Shown piece after piece: positions 36,348 to 45,529 of a stretch of 64,000 nt of DNA (position 1 is the stretch's first letter; every line of letters starts with the position of its first letter). The translations under genes were made by a program, and so were the position numbers. The notes under the pieces were generated by a model that had not been told where the DNA came from, ran no database searches, and was given only the letters and a program-made list of their open reading frames with translations. Source of the DNA: DATAOG01 sp963753685 (GTDB lineage: Bacteria > Pseudomonadota > Alphaproteobacteria > Geminicoccales > Geminicoccaceae); contig CAVWDE010000025.1 in the NCBI GenBank assembly GCA_963753685.1, forward strand, positions 1 through 64,000. Reading direction: 5' to 3'.

Positions 36348-37027
36348 GCATGGGGCCGGGGCTGTTCGGCAAGCTGCCGGCGTTCGGCGATTTTCTCAGC
36401 CGTGGCCTCGCGCATGACTTCACCAAGGCCTGGGACGGCTGGCTGCAGGAGGGCATCCTCGCCAGCCGCGAGGCGCTGGGCGAGGCCTGGCTCGAGATCT
36501 ACCTCACGAGCCCCTTGTGGCACTATGCGCTGGCGGCCGGCGCCTGTGGCCCGGAGGCCATGGCCGGCGTGCTGATGCCGAGCGTCGATCGGGTCGGCCG
36601 TTATTTCCCGTTCACGCTCGCCTGCCCGCTGCCCCCGGGCACTGGGCCGTTTGCGCTGCGGCGCACGGCGGCCACCTGGTATGCGGGTGCCGAGGAGCTG
36701 GCGCGGGCCGCGCTCCAGGCCGGTGCCGAGATCGACCAGCTGCTGGCCGACCTCGAGGGCCTGGGCGCGCCGCCGGCGGCCCCGGCGCCCGCGCGCGCCC
36801 GGCTCGCGCAGGGACTGGTGGCCGGTCTCGAGGACGAGCAGGGCGAGGCGGCGCTGCTCGCCTTGCTCGCCGATCTGGCACCGCCCGGCAGCCTGTGGTG
36901 GAGCGAGGGCTCGGCGCGGGTGCCGCCGGTCATGCTCGCCGCCGCCGGCCTGCCGCCGGCCGGGGCGTTCGCGGCCATGCTCGATGGCGACTTCGCCGGG
37001 CGCGGCCTGAGCCCGGTGTCGCCATGA
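36329..37027 (+). CDS. tagF: TagF (ImpM) T6SS repressor domain protein
   Basis: 232 residues if started at ATG 36329 (overlapping tssM by 19 bases); ATG 36350 (MGPGLFGKLPAFGD) is an equally good start by homology. GLFGKLPAFGDFLSRGLAHD, WDGWLQEGI, SPLWHYALAAG and GVLMPSVDRVGRYFPFTLAC are diagnostic of TagF/ImpM. In Pseudomonas and Agrobacterium TagF represses assembly post-translationally by sequestering FHA; a fused TagF-PppA is found in Agrobacterium, whereas here the two are separate adjacent genes overlapping by 4 bases. Consistent with the kinase/phosphatase/FHA circuit in this window. Confidence 0.9.
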   Translation: MPVRDVSMGPGLFGKLPAFGDFLSRGLAHDFTKAWDGWLQEGILASREALGEAWLEIYLTSPLWHYALAAGACGPEAMAGVLMPSVDRVGRYFPFTLACPLPPGTGPFALRRTAATWYAGAEELARAALQAGAEIDQLLADLEGLGAPPAAPAPARARLAQGLVAGLEDEQGEAALLALLADLAPPGSLWWSEGSARVPPVMLAAAGLPPAGAFAAMLDGDFAGRGLSPVSP

Positions 37028-37788
37028 GCGGCCTGGTCTTCCGGTCCGCCGCCCGCAGCCATGTCGGCCACGTCCGCTCGCTCAACGAGGACAGCTTCCT
37101 CGACCGCCCCGGGCTCGGCTTGTGGGCGGTTGCCGATGGCATGGGCGGGCACGAGCTCGGCGACCGGGCGAGCCGCCTGATCACCGCGCGCCTGGGCGAA
37201 TTGCCGCCGGCCACGGATGCGCCGACCCTCGCGCGCATGGTCCAGGCGGCGCTCGCTCAGTGCCACGAGGAGCTGCAGCAGCTCGGCGGGCCGGATCGGG
37301 TCTGCGGCAGCACGGTCGTGGTGCTGCTGGTGTTCGAGGAGCACTTCGCCTGCCTGTGGGCCGGTGACAGCCGGCTCTACCGGCTGCGCGCCGGCCGCCT
37401 GCAGCAGCTCAGCCGCGATCACAGCCTGGTTCAGGAGCTGGTGGAGCGCGGCGAGCTCGCGCCCGAGGCCGCGCGCCGCCATCCCTTGCGCAGCCGGATC
37501 ACGCGCGCGATCGGGGTCGGCGAGGAGCTCGAGGTCGAGGTCGTGCAGGACCGGCTGGCGGTGGGCGACCTGTTCCTGTTGTGCAGCGACGGCCTCACCG
37601 GCGAGCTCGAGGATGCCGAGATCGAGGCGGTGCTGCGCTCGACCGAGCTGGAGACCGCGGCCGAGGAGCTCCTCGCCCGGACGCTGGCGCGGCCGGCGCG
37701 CGACAACCTGACCCTGATCCTGGTGCGCTGCGAGGAGGACGCCGAGCTGGCGCTCCTCTCGACATTGCCGCGCGGCCGGCCGGAATAG
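37024..37788 (+). CDS. pppA: PP2C-type Ser/Thr phosphatase (PppA)
   Basis: 254 residues from ATG 37024 (ATGA overlap with tagF). PPM/PP2C motifs are complete: RSLNEDSF, VADGMGGHELGD (metal-binding Asp and Gly), GDSRLYRLR, LSRDHSLVQELVERG, LLCSDGLTGELED and the last metal-site ARDNLTLILV. It should dephosphorylate the FHA protein and the kinase, switching the T6SS off. It ends the plus-strand T6SS operon; the next gene is convergent with about 40 bases between, in which no clear terminator hairpin was found. Confidence 0.93.
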   Translation: MSGLVFRSAARSHVGHVRSLNEDSFLDRPGLGLWAVADGMGGHELGDRASRLITARLGELPPATDAPTLARMVQAALAQCHEELQQLGGPDRVCGSTVVVLLVFEEHFACLWAGDSRLYRLRAGRLQQLSRDHSLVQELVERGELAPEAARRHPLRSRITRAIGVGEELEVEVVQDRLAVGDLFLLCSDGLTGELEDAEIEAVLRSTELETAAEELLARTLARPARDNLTLILVRCEEDAELALLSTLPRGRPE

Positions 37789-37827
37789 GCCCAAAAGCGC
37801 CGCGCCCCGACCGCCGACCCGCGGGCC

Positions 37828-38550
37828 TCAACGGAGCCCCGCGAGCCGCTCCCGCTCGCGCGCCGACAGCCCGGGCCCGTCGAGCGCGCCGAGGATGGCG
37901 CGATAGCGCTCGGGATCGAAGTCGCTGCGCGCCCGCAGCCCCGCAAGCATCTCGATCGCCCGCCTCATCCGGCGCCGGCGACGCCAGCCGCAGCCGATCG
38001 CCAGCACCGGCACCAGCCCCAGAGCCAGGAACGGCGCCCAGGCCCGCAGCACGACCGCAGCCACGACCGCCCCCGCCACGATCCCGTACCCCGCGGCGCG
38101 GCACGCGAGGGCGCTGGTGTGGCCGTCGTCGCGGGCGCCGAGCGCCGCCACCACGGCCTGCCGCGTGCCCGCCTCGACCGCCTGCTCGCTGCTCAGATCC
38201 CCCGCCTCGGGCAACGTCGCCAGCATGCCCTGCACGCTCCCTTGCGGCAGGACGGGGTTGGCCTTCAACGCCTGGCGCAACCCGCGAAACTCGATCCCCC
38301 CGCGCACCCACGCCTCGGCCAGCTGCGCCCGCCAGCGGCCGAGAATCCAACTGTCGCGCCATAAGAACATCCCATACGCCGGCACCAGAAGCAGCAGCCC
38401 CGACATCGGCCGCGGGTTCATCAGCGCAGCCGCTCCCCCGACCGACAGAAGAGCGATGACCGAAAAGCCGGCGACGAGATTCCGGAATCCCCGTGCCCGG
38501 GTTCCTAATATCTCTGATGTGTAGTCAAGCAAGATACGATAATCGGACAT
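37828..38550 (-). CDS. Hypothetical membrane protein at the end of the Rhs operon
   Basis: 240 residues from ATG 38550, 4 bases after the stop of the SUKH-like gene, so it is the last gene of the vgrG operon. Two hydrophobic segments at about residues 26-44 and 50-64, and two more near 152-185 (AAGYGIVAGAVVAAVVLRAW), suggest a four-helix inner-membrane protein with a cytosolic middle portion. The tail is Arg-rich (GWRRRRRMRRAIEML). No domain recognised. It may be a second immunity protein, a remnant of another effector pair, or unrelated. Confidence 0.72.
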   Translation of the reverse strand: MSDYRILLDYTSEILGTRARGFRNLVAGFSVIALLSVGGAAALMNPRPMSGLLLLVPAYGMFLWRDSWILGRWRAQLAEAWVRGGIEFRGLRQALKANPVLPQGSVQGMLATLPEAGDLSSEQAVEAGTRQAVVAALGARDDGHTSALACRAAGYGIVAGAVVAAVVLRAWAPFLALGLVPVLAIGCGWRRRRRMRRAIEMLAGLRARSDFDPERYRAILGALDGPGLSARERERLAGLR

Positions 38551-38554
38551 CGAT

Positions 38555-39403
38555 TTAGCATCGAGGTACTTCTAGACCAGTTGCCAGCGAAGCAAGGCTG
38601 ATGCCGCTAAGTCTGAATGGGCGGTCCGCCATGGTCCCCGCTAGCGGCGCGCCAGTGAGTTCTTGCAGATCGAGCTGCTTTATCAGCAGAGCATTGAGAT
38701 CGTTGCGGGTTTCTTGCTTGCGGAAGCGCCCGTATAGGGAGGTCCTGCCTGGGGTGCGCTCGATGTACAAAACTTCCTGGTTTTGTCGCTCCAGGCATAC
38801 CTGATAGTTGTCGCTGAACCAGTAGGCCTGAAATCCAAGCCCTTCGATCAGCTGCCGCGCCTTTGGCAGCAGCTCTTCGTCATTCCGTCGCAAGCTGAGA
38901 CGCGCGCCATCACGCAAGCGTCCACGGACAAAAGCTTGACGGTATAGGTGATTTCGAAAAGTCTGCGCGTACGTATAGTCGACTTCACCATAAGCGCACA
39001 CCACCACGGTTGGCTCACCGATGTCACTGGCGGCAGCGTGGCGGCCGGCCGCCGCCTCAGGGTATAACAGGGCCCGCTCGCCAGAAAGGCCGTTCACGCC
39101 GATCATCACCGCATTGGGTGGAATGAGTTCGACAGGGTCGACCTGCTGTTCCGCATAGAATTGCAAGAGGGTTCTCACCTTCACGTCGGTATCGTCGGCC
39201 ATCCGCAAGGCGCCGTCGCTCTCTCCGAACTCACGCAAGTATCCCGAATACAGCCGGGGCAGCGGCAGACCGACCAACTCGACAAATTGGCGGATCTGGT
39301 CTGGTGCTGCCCCCGCCCGATCCTGGACCGTGGGCGGGCCCATCGCGTGTTCCATGAACCCGAGGAAGTCGTTGACGTCGTCACTTGGCTGCGTGGCTAT
39401 CAC
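38555..39403 (-). CDS. SMI1/KNR4 (SUKH)-like protein, candidate immunity to the Rhs toxin
   Basis: 282 residues from GTG 39403, overlapping the rhs stop by 4 bases (GTGA). The segment IRQFVELVGLPLPRLYSGYL and REFGESDGAL matches the SUKH pattern of a helix, (L)G-x-x-LP, and a short acidic/Gly turn; later VNGLSGERALLY and GEVDYTYAQTFRNHLYRQAF fit the core strands and C-terminal helix. SUKH proteins are the commonest immunity family next to polymorphic toxins, including deaminases. Position and coupling make immunity to the tip encoded at 39400-40200 the natural role. The fold call is by eye; the C-terminal third could be a second domain. GC content is well below that of the flanking T6SS genes. 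Confidence 0.62.
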   Translation of the reverse strand: MIATQPSDDVNDFLGFMEHAMGPPTVQDRAGAAPDQIRQFVELVGLPLPRLYSGYLREFGESDGALRMADDTDVKVRTLLQFYAEQQVDPVELIPPNAVMIGVNGLSGERALLYPEAAAGRHAAASDIGEPTVVVCAYGEVDYTYAQTFRNHLYRQAFVRGRLRDGARLSLRRNDEELLPKARQLIEGLGFQAYWFSDNYQVCLERQNQEVLYIERTPGRTSLYGRFRKQETRNDLNALLIKQLDLQELTGAPLAGTMADRPFRLSGISLASLATGLEVPRC

Positions 39404-42400
39404 GTCTTTTCTCCCCCCTCGGGCGGCGGCCCGCCACCCGCAGGACTGCTTGGCTCAGTTGGAGTCGCTGGGGGTGCCGGCCCGCCACCCGCAGGACTGC
39501 TCGGCTCAGTTGGGGTCGCTGGGGGTGCCGGCCCGCCGCCGCCGCCAGGACCGCTTGCCCGAGTCGATGTCTCTGCGTAGTTGTCAGTGTTGCTTTGGCA
39601 GGTCGGACACGGCTGCATCTGCTCGTTGCCGCCGGGCGTCGTCGGCCGGCCAGGCATCTGGTGCTCCGGGGGACAGTCTGCTGGCCCCGTCCAAACAGTC
39701 TGATACGACTGCGGCGGTGATGGATTCTCGCCGGCCGCCTGGGCGGCATGCGGCTCGGAGCAATTCCCGGGCAGCGGCGCCGGGTTCTCTCGGGAGCCGC
39801 CATCGTTCAGGTTGGTCGTATCCACTTGTCCTGTCGTTCGATAGGTTGGTGGATCAGATGGATGCTGCCGATTGAGATCGTCGGTAATTTGTTGCGCATG
39901 CTCCGCGCCCTTGGCCTTATCAGCGCCCGAGAGGCCGACCGACACAGTGCCGTCCTCGTGCTCGATGACGGTAACCGACCGGTTTTTCTTGATCGGCGGC
40001 TTCGTCGTGTTGATGGCGTCCACGACCCGATCAGCATGGCTGTCCGTGTCGCCGCCGCCCCGTTGCAGGTTTGGAAAGGCGGACGGCTCAGCTTCGTGCT
40101 GGTGCGGCCCGCCGGCCGAGGGCGGCGGTGTTGATGGCTCCCCGTCAGGCTTATCAGGCGTCGACTTCGGCTTATTTGGGTCGTCTTCTTTGCTGCTTTC
40201 GTCCCCGCCGCCGCCCAAGCCGCGGACATCCGCCGCAAGCAGCGGATTTGAGAGGTACGCGTACAGATTGTATCCGCCGGCGATGCCCCAGGGATCACTC
40301 TGCAGATAGCGGCCTAACGCCGGATCATAGTAGCGGAAGCGGTTGTAATGCAGTCCGAGTTCGGCATCGAAGTAGTGCCCGGGAAAGCGCAGGTCGAGCT
40401 CGATCTTGGCACCCGAGGCGATTGCCGCCTGCCCGAACGGAGCGACATCGGCGTGCCAGACATCCGTGCCGCCGTCGTCCTCCACCAGACACGGCGTCCC
40501 GATCTGATCGGCGAAGATGACATAGCGTTGCCCCGACTCGAGCGGCGCATCCACCGACTCGTAGTCGAGAAACAGCAGCGGCACGAGAGCCAACAGATCC
40601 GGGTAGACGTAGATGCGCAATCGTCCATCAGCCTGCAGCTCGGCGACCAGATGGTCCCCGTTCCAATAATACTCGGTGGTCGTTCCGGCGGACGTTTTGC
40701 GGGTCCGGCGGCCGAGCGCATCGTAGTCCGCCTGCCAGAGATCGTCCGGCCGTTCCACGAGGACCAGTTGGTCGCGACTGTCGTAGCCATAGCGCGTGGT
40801 CGAGTGCGCGCTCTGGCACAACTCGATGTCGTTGCGATCATTGTAGATGAAGCTTCGCCCGTTGGCGGTCTTGAGTCGATTGCCCTGATACAAGGTGACG
40901 TCGCTAAGGCCCGGCTGCGCGACGAGATTGTCGGCGCGATCCATCGCGTACTCTTCGACGCGAGCATTGGAATAGCGGCGGCAAAGGCGATGGGCGGCGT
41001 CGTACTCGTGGCGCACATCCCCCCGCTGGTTGTCCTCGACCCGCCGGAGTTCGCCTTCGCCCGACCAGTGATAGCGCCGGCTCCAGGCGCGGCCGCGGGC
41101 GCCCTCGGCGTGCTTGAAAAGGCAACGACCGAGATTGTCGTACTGGGCGATCTCCCGGCTGCCGTTGCTGAACCGGCGCTCCACCAGGCCATGGCCGAGG
41201 AGCCGGATCGCATGCGTCCTGCCCCCCGGATCGGTGATGTGGAGCGTGTCGCCCCGCCACTCGCAACGGACCGTGAAGCGGCCGAAAAATAGCGACTTGG
41301 TCGGCCGCCGCCAGGCTTCAAAACGGTGTTCCACGCCAAGTCCATTGCGCTGTTCGCGCACGCAGTTGCCCAGATCGTCGTAGGCGAATTCGACGCGATC
41401 CTTGGCCGTCGAGGCAACCAGTGGCCGCCCGGACTTGTCGTACTGGAAGATGTGCTCGTCGCCGGAGGCGAGCGTGCGCCTGACCGGGAGATTGCCGGGG
41501 CCGATCTCGAATCGAAGCAATTCCCGGCCATCGCCGGCGCACTTGGCGATGAGGTTGCCGGCGGCATCTCGAGTGTAGGTCTCGCGGACACCCCCGTGGC
41601 GTCGGATTTCCACGAGCCGATCCCTGAGATCGTAACGGTAGTCGCTGCGAGTGCCACCGGCATCGGTCAACGAGGCGACCTGGCCATAAGGCGTGTAGGT
41701 GAACCGGACCTCATGACCCAGCGGGTTCGTGAGCCCTCGCAGAAAATGCCAACCGGGGTAGTCGTAGCGCCATCTACCGCCGTCGAAATCGATCCGCTCG
41801 GCGACATTGCCGGATTCATCATAACTCCAGTGTCGCAACCGCCCAAATTCGTCGCGCTGCTGGACAAGCCTGCTGAGATCGTTGAAAATCCAGCCACTTT
41901 TCGGTTCGGGCCACCACAGAATTCCTGGCGGCACCTCGAACGTCCGCTCCGGGGCCGGGTTCGCCTCCGAGCGTGTGAAGACCAGCGAGCGTGCATCGAG
42001 GGACCAAGGCAGCTCTCGAACCCGAGCTTGATCGGGCAGGGCTATGCTTCTGACGTCCAACAGGCGGCCGTATTCGTACTCGGCGGCGTTGGCGGCGACC
42101 CGATGGGCCAGGGGGCCCGGGGCGTTCGGATCTTCCGGCAAAGGGATACGGTGGCCGAGCGGGTCGATCCTGGCGATCGACGCGCCGGCGGCATCGTAGA
42201 CGAACTCGGACGCATTGCCGTTGGGGTCGATCTGCAGCGCCTGGCGGCCGGCAGGGTCGCGGACGAACTTCTCGACCCCGCCGAGCGGATCGTGGATCTC
42301 GCTGAGCTCGCCGCGCGCCGTGAACCGGTAGGTCCACACGCCCAGGTCCGGCCGGGTGACCTTGGTGACCCGCCCCGGAACCGCGTAGTCCAGCGCCACG

Positions 42401-43174
42401 CCGTAGAGCCGATCGTCGCCCATCGATCGGATGCAGCGGCCCTGGGCGTCGTACTTGAAATAAAACTGAAACCCCTTGCGCCCGCGCCGCAGCACCAAGC
42501 GATCGGCGTCGTCGTAGGCGTAGCTGTGGCCGTGGCCTTCTGCGTTCTCGGTGCGGACGAGATGGCCGCGCTCGTCGTAGTGATAGGCGACCAGCAGATA
42601 TCCGGGCGTGGTCGACGTCGCTGCCACGGCCAGGCGGACAAGGCGCCCGGCGTCATCCTCGTCGGCAGCAAGACGTCGCCCCGCCGAATCGTCGACGCCG
42701 ATCAGCCTCTGGGCAGCGTTGTAGCGAAATTGCACCTCGAACGAGCCCTGCAACAGCCGCGTCAGTCGCGCGCGTCGGTCGGGCGGGCGGAACACGAACT
42801 CCATCGCGGGCTGTGCGTGCGCGACCAGGAGATAGTGCACTGCGGACACCCGCCGGAGCGTGAGCCCGTGCAGGGCGCAGTCCTCGCCGTCGTCATGCAG
42901 CGGCGGAAACCGGAGCTCACGGCGAACCGGCTCCTGCGTAGAGGATACCCTCCGCATCGAGGCTGAGGCTGCGATCGAACTCATGCGCCCAGCCCCGGCC
43001 GGCGCTGAACGTGCGGTGACATTGCGAGCTGTCGTAGTGGCGGGTCCAGCGGAGCTCGATGGGGCCGGTCAGGCGAAAGTCGAGCTGGCGATCGACGACC
43101 GCGCCGGTCAGGGTATCGACCGGGTCGCCTACGAGGCTCGGTTCGCCCCGGCCTGGGCAGCAATCGCCCGCCAT
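39400..43174 (-). CDS. rhs: Rhs-repeat effector with predicted deaminase C-terminal toxin (one frame break)
   Basis: About 1257 residues from ATG 43174. The N-terminus has VGDPVDTLTGAVVDRQLDF, the standard Rhs entry, then many YD repeats (FKYDAQGRCIRSMGDDRLYG, YRYDLRDRLVEIRRHGG). The core closes with HYFDAELGLHYNRFRYYDPA, LGRYLQSDPWGIAGGYNLYA and NPLLAADVRGLG, the conserved shell plug and autocleavage region. The variable tip (about 275 residues) contains NCSEPHAAQ (39754-39762 encode C-S-E) and QPCPTCQSN (39598-39609 encode CPTC): the CxE...CxxC zinc pattern of YwqJ-like and related nucleic-acid deaminases. A Pro/Gly tail with a 51-bp repeat ends the protein. One extra base at about 42925-42945 breaks the frame near residue 80. 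Delivered on the VgrG/PAAR spike. Confidence 0.85.
39430..39531 (-). repeat. 51-bp tandem repeat, two copies, in the rhs 3' end
   Basis: Two adjacent units at 39430-39480 and 39481-39531 differ at only a few bases and encode GGGPAPPATPTEPSSPA twice. They lie downstream of the toxin zinc motifs and add a flexible Pro/Gly/Ser tail. The unit is a whole number of codons, so gain or loss would not shift the frame. Confidence 0.85.
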
Positions 43175-43187
43175 CGCCCGCCGCCCG

Positions 43188-43979
43188 TCAGCTGCACTTG
43201 TTCGAGCCGGCGCGGCGGCCCAACCGATCCACCCCCGCCGACACGCCTGCCGACACCGCCCCCTGGGCGGCGTTGACCGCCAGCGCCCGCACCATGGCGC
43301 CGATGCTCACCCCCACCATCACATTGCTGAAGCCGACCGTCGCCGCGTTCGGCACGATCGGCAGATCGCTGCACGAGGTCGCCATCAGCGGCGCCGCGAA
43401 GGCCAGCGGCGCCGCCATTGACCGTGACGTTGGGACTGCCGATCGCGGCCGAGCCCTGGCCGCCCGGATAAGGGACCGGCGGCATCAAGAGCTTGACCCA
43501 GGTCGACCACTGCGTATAGGCGGCAAAGCTGCCCTTGATCGACCCCCAGACCCCGTCCCAGCTCGAGGTATCGATGCCGGTGGCGTCCTTGACGAAGCTG
43601 CCGGTGGCGCCGTCCGGCTTGACGAACAGCGAGGAAATGCCGGCGATCGCCAGATTGGCCATCAGGGTCAGCGCCACCAGCAGCAATGCCTTGGGGATGT
43701 TGAGCAGGTAGCGGCGCCAGTAGCCCATGTTGAGCATCGTCGGCGGCACCGGCAGGCCCTGGGGGATGTGCACGGAATAGCCCATCGCGCCCGCCGTGCA
43801 CGCCGGCATGCCGTTGATCAGGGTGTTGACCTTGGGAAAGCCGGCGTCATCCACAGGAAGATCGAGCCGAAATAGGGATGCGGCACCATCGGGATCGGGG
43901 CAGGCGCGGGCGGAATGATGATCGTGTGAAAATCCACGCCGACCACCATATCGCCCATCTTGACCGCTGGGAACAGCAC
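43188..43979 (-). CDS. PAAR-like spike-tip protein with membrane segment (two frame breaks)
   Basis: About 263 residues from GTG 43979 (GGTGGA upstream). It begins VLFPAVKMGDMVVGVDFHTI, followed by IIPPAPAPIPMVPHPYFGS, the start of the PAAR-like/DUF4150-type domain; VNTLINGMPACTAGAMGYSV and SPNVTVNG with APLMATSCSDLPIVPNAATV are later strands. The AVKMGD...H stretch resembles a prePAAR motif. One hydrophobic helix (KALLLVALTLMANLAIAGIS) lies mid-protein. Frame breaks: one missing base near 43850 and one extra near 43408-43416; they cancel, so total length is a multiple of three. It is 13 bases upstream of rhs, so spike tip and Rhs are separate polypeptides here. Confidence 0.75.
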
Positions 43980-44005
43980 GCTGGTTCCACCTACGCTCGC
44001 TGCCG

Positions 44006-44383
44006 CTAACGGCTGACCTCGACCACCTCGAGCTTGTGCCCGAGCCGGGTGCGCCGCACCTTGACGCGCACGCGATCGCCCGGGCCAAGCGCTTCGAACA
44101 TATCCTCTGGCACCAGGCCCACGCTACGCTCATCACCGATCCGGAGCAACACCACGTACGCGTCCGGGGTCGGTTGCGCCTGGGTCCAGGCGCGGCCGCC
44201 CACGATGTTGGTCGAGTAGGTGACGCCGCCCGCGGTGAACTGTTTGCCGGTCACGACCGCCTCGGCCAACTCGATGCCGAGGCCGGCGCGGTCGATCGCG
44301 CCGTAAAGATAGTAGAGGACGACCGCGCCGAGGATGATCGCGGGGATGATGTACGCGATCGGACTGGCGCGAAATGCGGTCAT
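44006..44383 (-). CDS. Small membrane protein of the Rhs/VgrG operon
   Basis: 125 residues from ATG 44383. One strong transmembrane helix near the N-terminus (IAYIIPAIILGAVVLYYLYG) is followed by a soluble beta-rich domain with GRAWTQAQPTPDAYVVLLRI and a basic C-terminus (VRVKVRRTRLGHKLEVVEVS). It lies between a DUF2169 gene (20 bases upstream) and the PAAR-like gene (27 bases downstream). No known family was recognised. It is not an Eag (DUF1795) chaperone by sequence. A loading factor or a periplasmic protectant are both possible. Confidence 0.75.
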   Translation of the reverse strand: MTAFRASPIAYIIPAIILGAVVLYYLYGAIDRAGLGIELAEAVVTGKQFTAGGVTYSTNIVGGRAWTQAQPTPDAYVVLLRIGDERSVGLVPEDMFEALGPGDRVRVKVRRTRLGHKLEVVEVSR

Positions 44384-44402
44384 GGTCTCTGCCCGCCCTT
44401 CT

Positions 44403-45527
44403 CTATGCGATGACCACTTCCATCTTGCGCATCTGCGGCAGCCAGTCACGGCCGGGATAGGGCACCGCGGCGCGCCAGACCATGTCCACCTGGCGCTCTT
44501 CCATGCGAATCATCACCGTATGCAGGACGACCTCGGGCTCCTCGATCCCCTTGCCAATGTCGAGCCCGATCCGCGGTCGCTCGCCGGGGAGGCGGAACGA
44601 AACCAGGCCTTCGGGGGCGACGTTGGCGGTATCGATCTGCTCGTCGCCATTGAGATAGGGCAGGGCAAGCCCGGGCGAGGCGCCGTTGAAAAAGTGGAAA
44701 TCCATATCCGGCAACGCGCTCTCGGTATAGGCCTGCCGCTGGTCGGCCGGCACCAGTTGGGCATAGGCCTGGCGCAGCTCCTGCTCGAGGGCGCGATCAC
44801 CCGGGAGGATGCCGACCAGCTGGGCGCGCGGCCAGGACGTCTTGGGAAACCAGCCCAGTCCGGCAGGCATCGGCTGGTTCTGCCAGTTGGCGTAGTCGCG
44901 GATGCACAGGCGCTCGGGCGTGAGCAGATCGTCCGGATCTTCGAGATTGGGCAGCGCGAGATTGTCCACCCCTGGCGCAAGATTGGCCACGACAAAGCCG
45001 CGTCCTGACGGGTTGCGCGGATAGGGATAGGCGGTGACCTTGTCCGAGTGGACATCGATGCCCCCGTAGGCCCGCTCGTAGCACAGGTCCATCACGGCAA
45101 ACGGCACCGGATCGGTGAAGCCGGGCGCCCCGTTGCTTGTGAAGCGGGCGACCCGGTCGCCCAGCACGAGCACGTCTTTGCGCCGGCCCGCGACCTTGAT
45201 GGCCGCGACACAGGACGTCGCGGGCACGCCCCGGGGCGCGTAGGCCTTGCCATCGAGGACGACGTCGGTCGCGAGCTTGAAGGGCACGAAGTCGCTCTCG
45301 AAGCGCACGGTCGAATTCAACGGGTTGCCCCTTGGCACATCGGCCGGCAGGAGCGGCTGGTCCACCTCCGCACGCACGCACCCGCCGCCCGGCACGATGT
45401 GGTAGGTCCGCTTGAGCAGCACGCTCAGGATGTGCCCGCCCTCAGGCGTCTGCCCGGGCAGGACCATCCTGGCGCCGCCGGCCTGGTCCGCCGGCGGCGA
45501 CGTGATGGGCTCGGCCGCGGTGCTCAT
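44403..45527 (-). CDS. DUF2169 protein, T6SS effector adaptor/chaperone (copy B)
   Basis: 374 residues from ATG 45527. DUF2169 features: LLKRTYHIVPGGGCVRAEVD, DVVLDGKAYAPRGVPATSC, LCYERAYGGID, YPYPRNPSGRGF and LPNLEDPDDLLTPERLCI, with HFFNGASPGLALPYLNGDE near residue 280. Proteins of this family load PAAR/Rhs effectors onto VgrG. It is a paralogue of the gene directly upstream (45530-46618), and the two are nearly contiguous (2 bases between stop and start). The pair shares many identical blocks but differs through the N-terminal 35 residues. Confidence 0.87.
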   Translation of the reverse strand: MSTAAEPITSPPADQAGGARMVLPGQTPEGGHILSVLLKRTYHIVPGGGCVRAEVDQPLLPADVPRGNPLNSTVRFESDFVPFKLATDVVLDGKAYAPRGVPATSCVAAIKVAGRRKDVLVLGDRVARFTSNGAPGFTDPVPFAVMDLCYERAYGGIDVHSDKVTAYPYPRNPSGRGFVVANLAPGVDNLALPNLEDPDDLLTPERLCIRDYANWQNQPMPAGLGWFPKTSWPRAQLVGILPGDRALEQELRQAYAQLVPADQRQAYTESALPDMDFHFFNGASPGLALPYLNGDEQIDTANVAPEGLVSFRLPGERPRIGLDIGKGIEEPEVVLHTVMIRMEERQVDMVWRAAVPYPGRDWLPQMRKMEVVIA

Positions 45528-45529
45528 GC

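Noticed and set aside
37789..37827. Bidirectional terminator between pppA and the convergent membrane-protein gene
   Set aside because: GC-rich but no stem followed by a T-run on either strand could be drawn.
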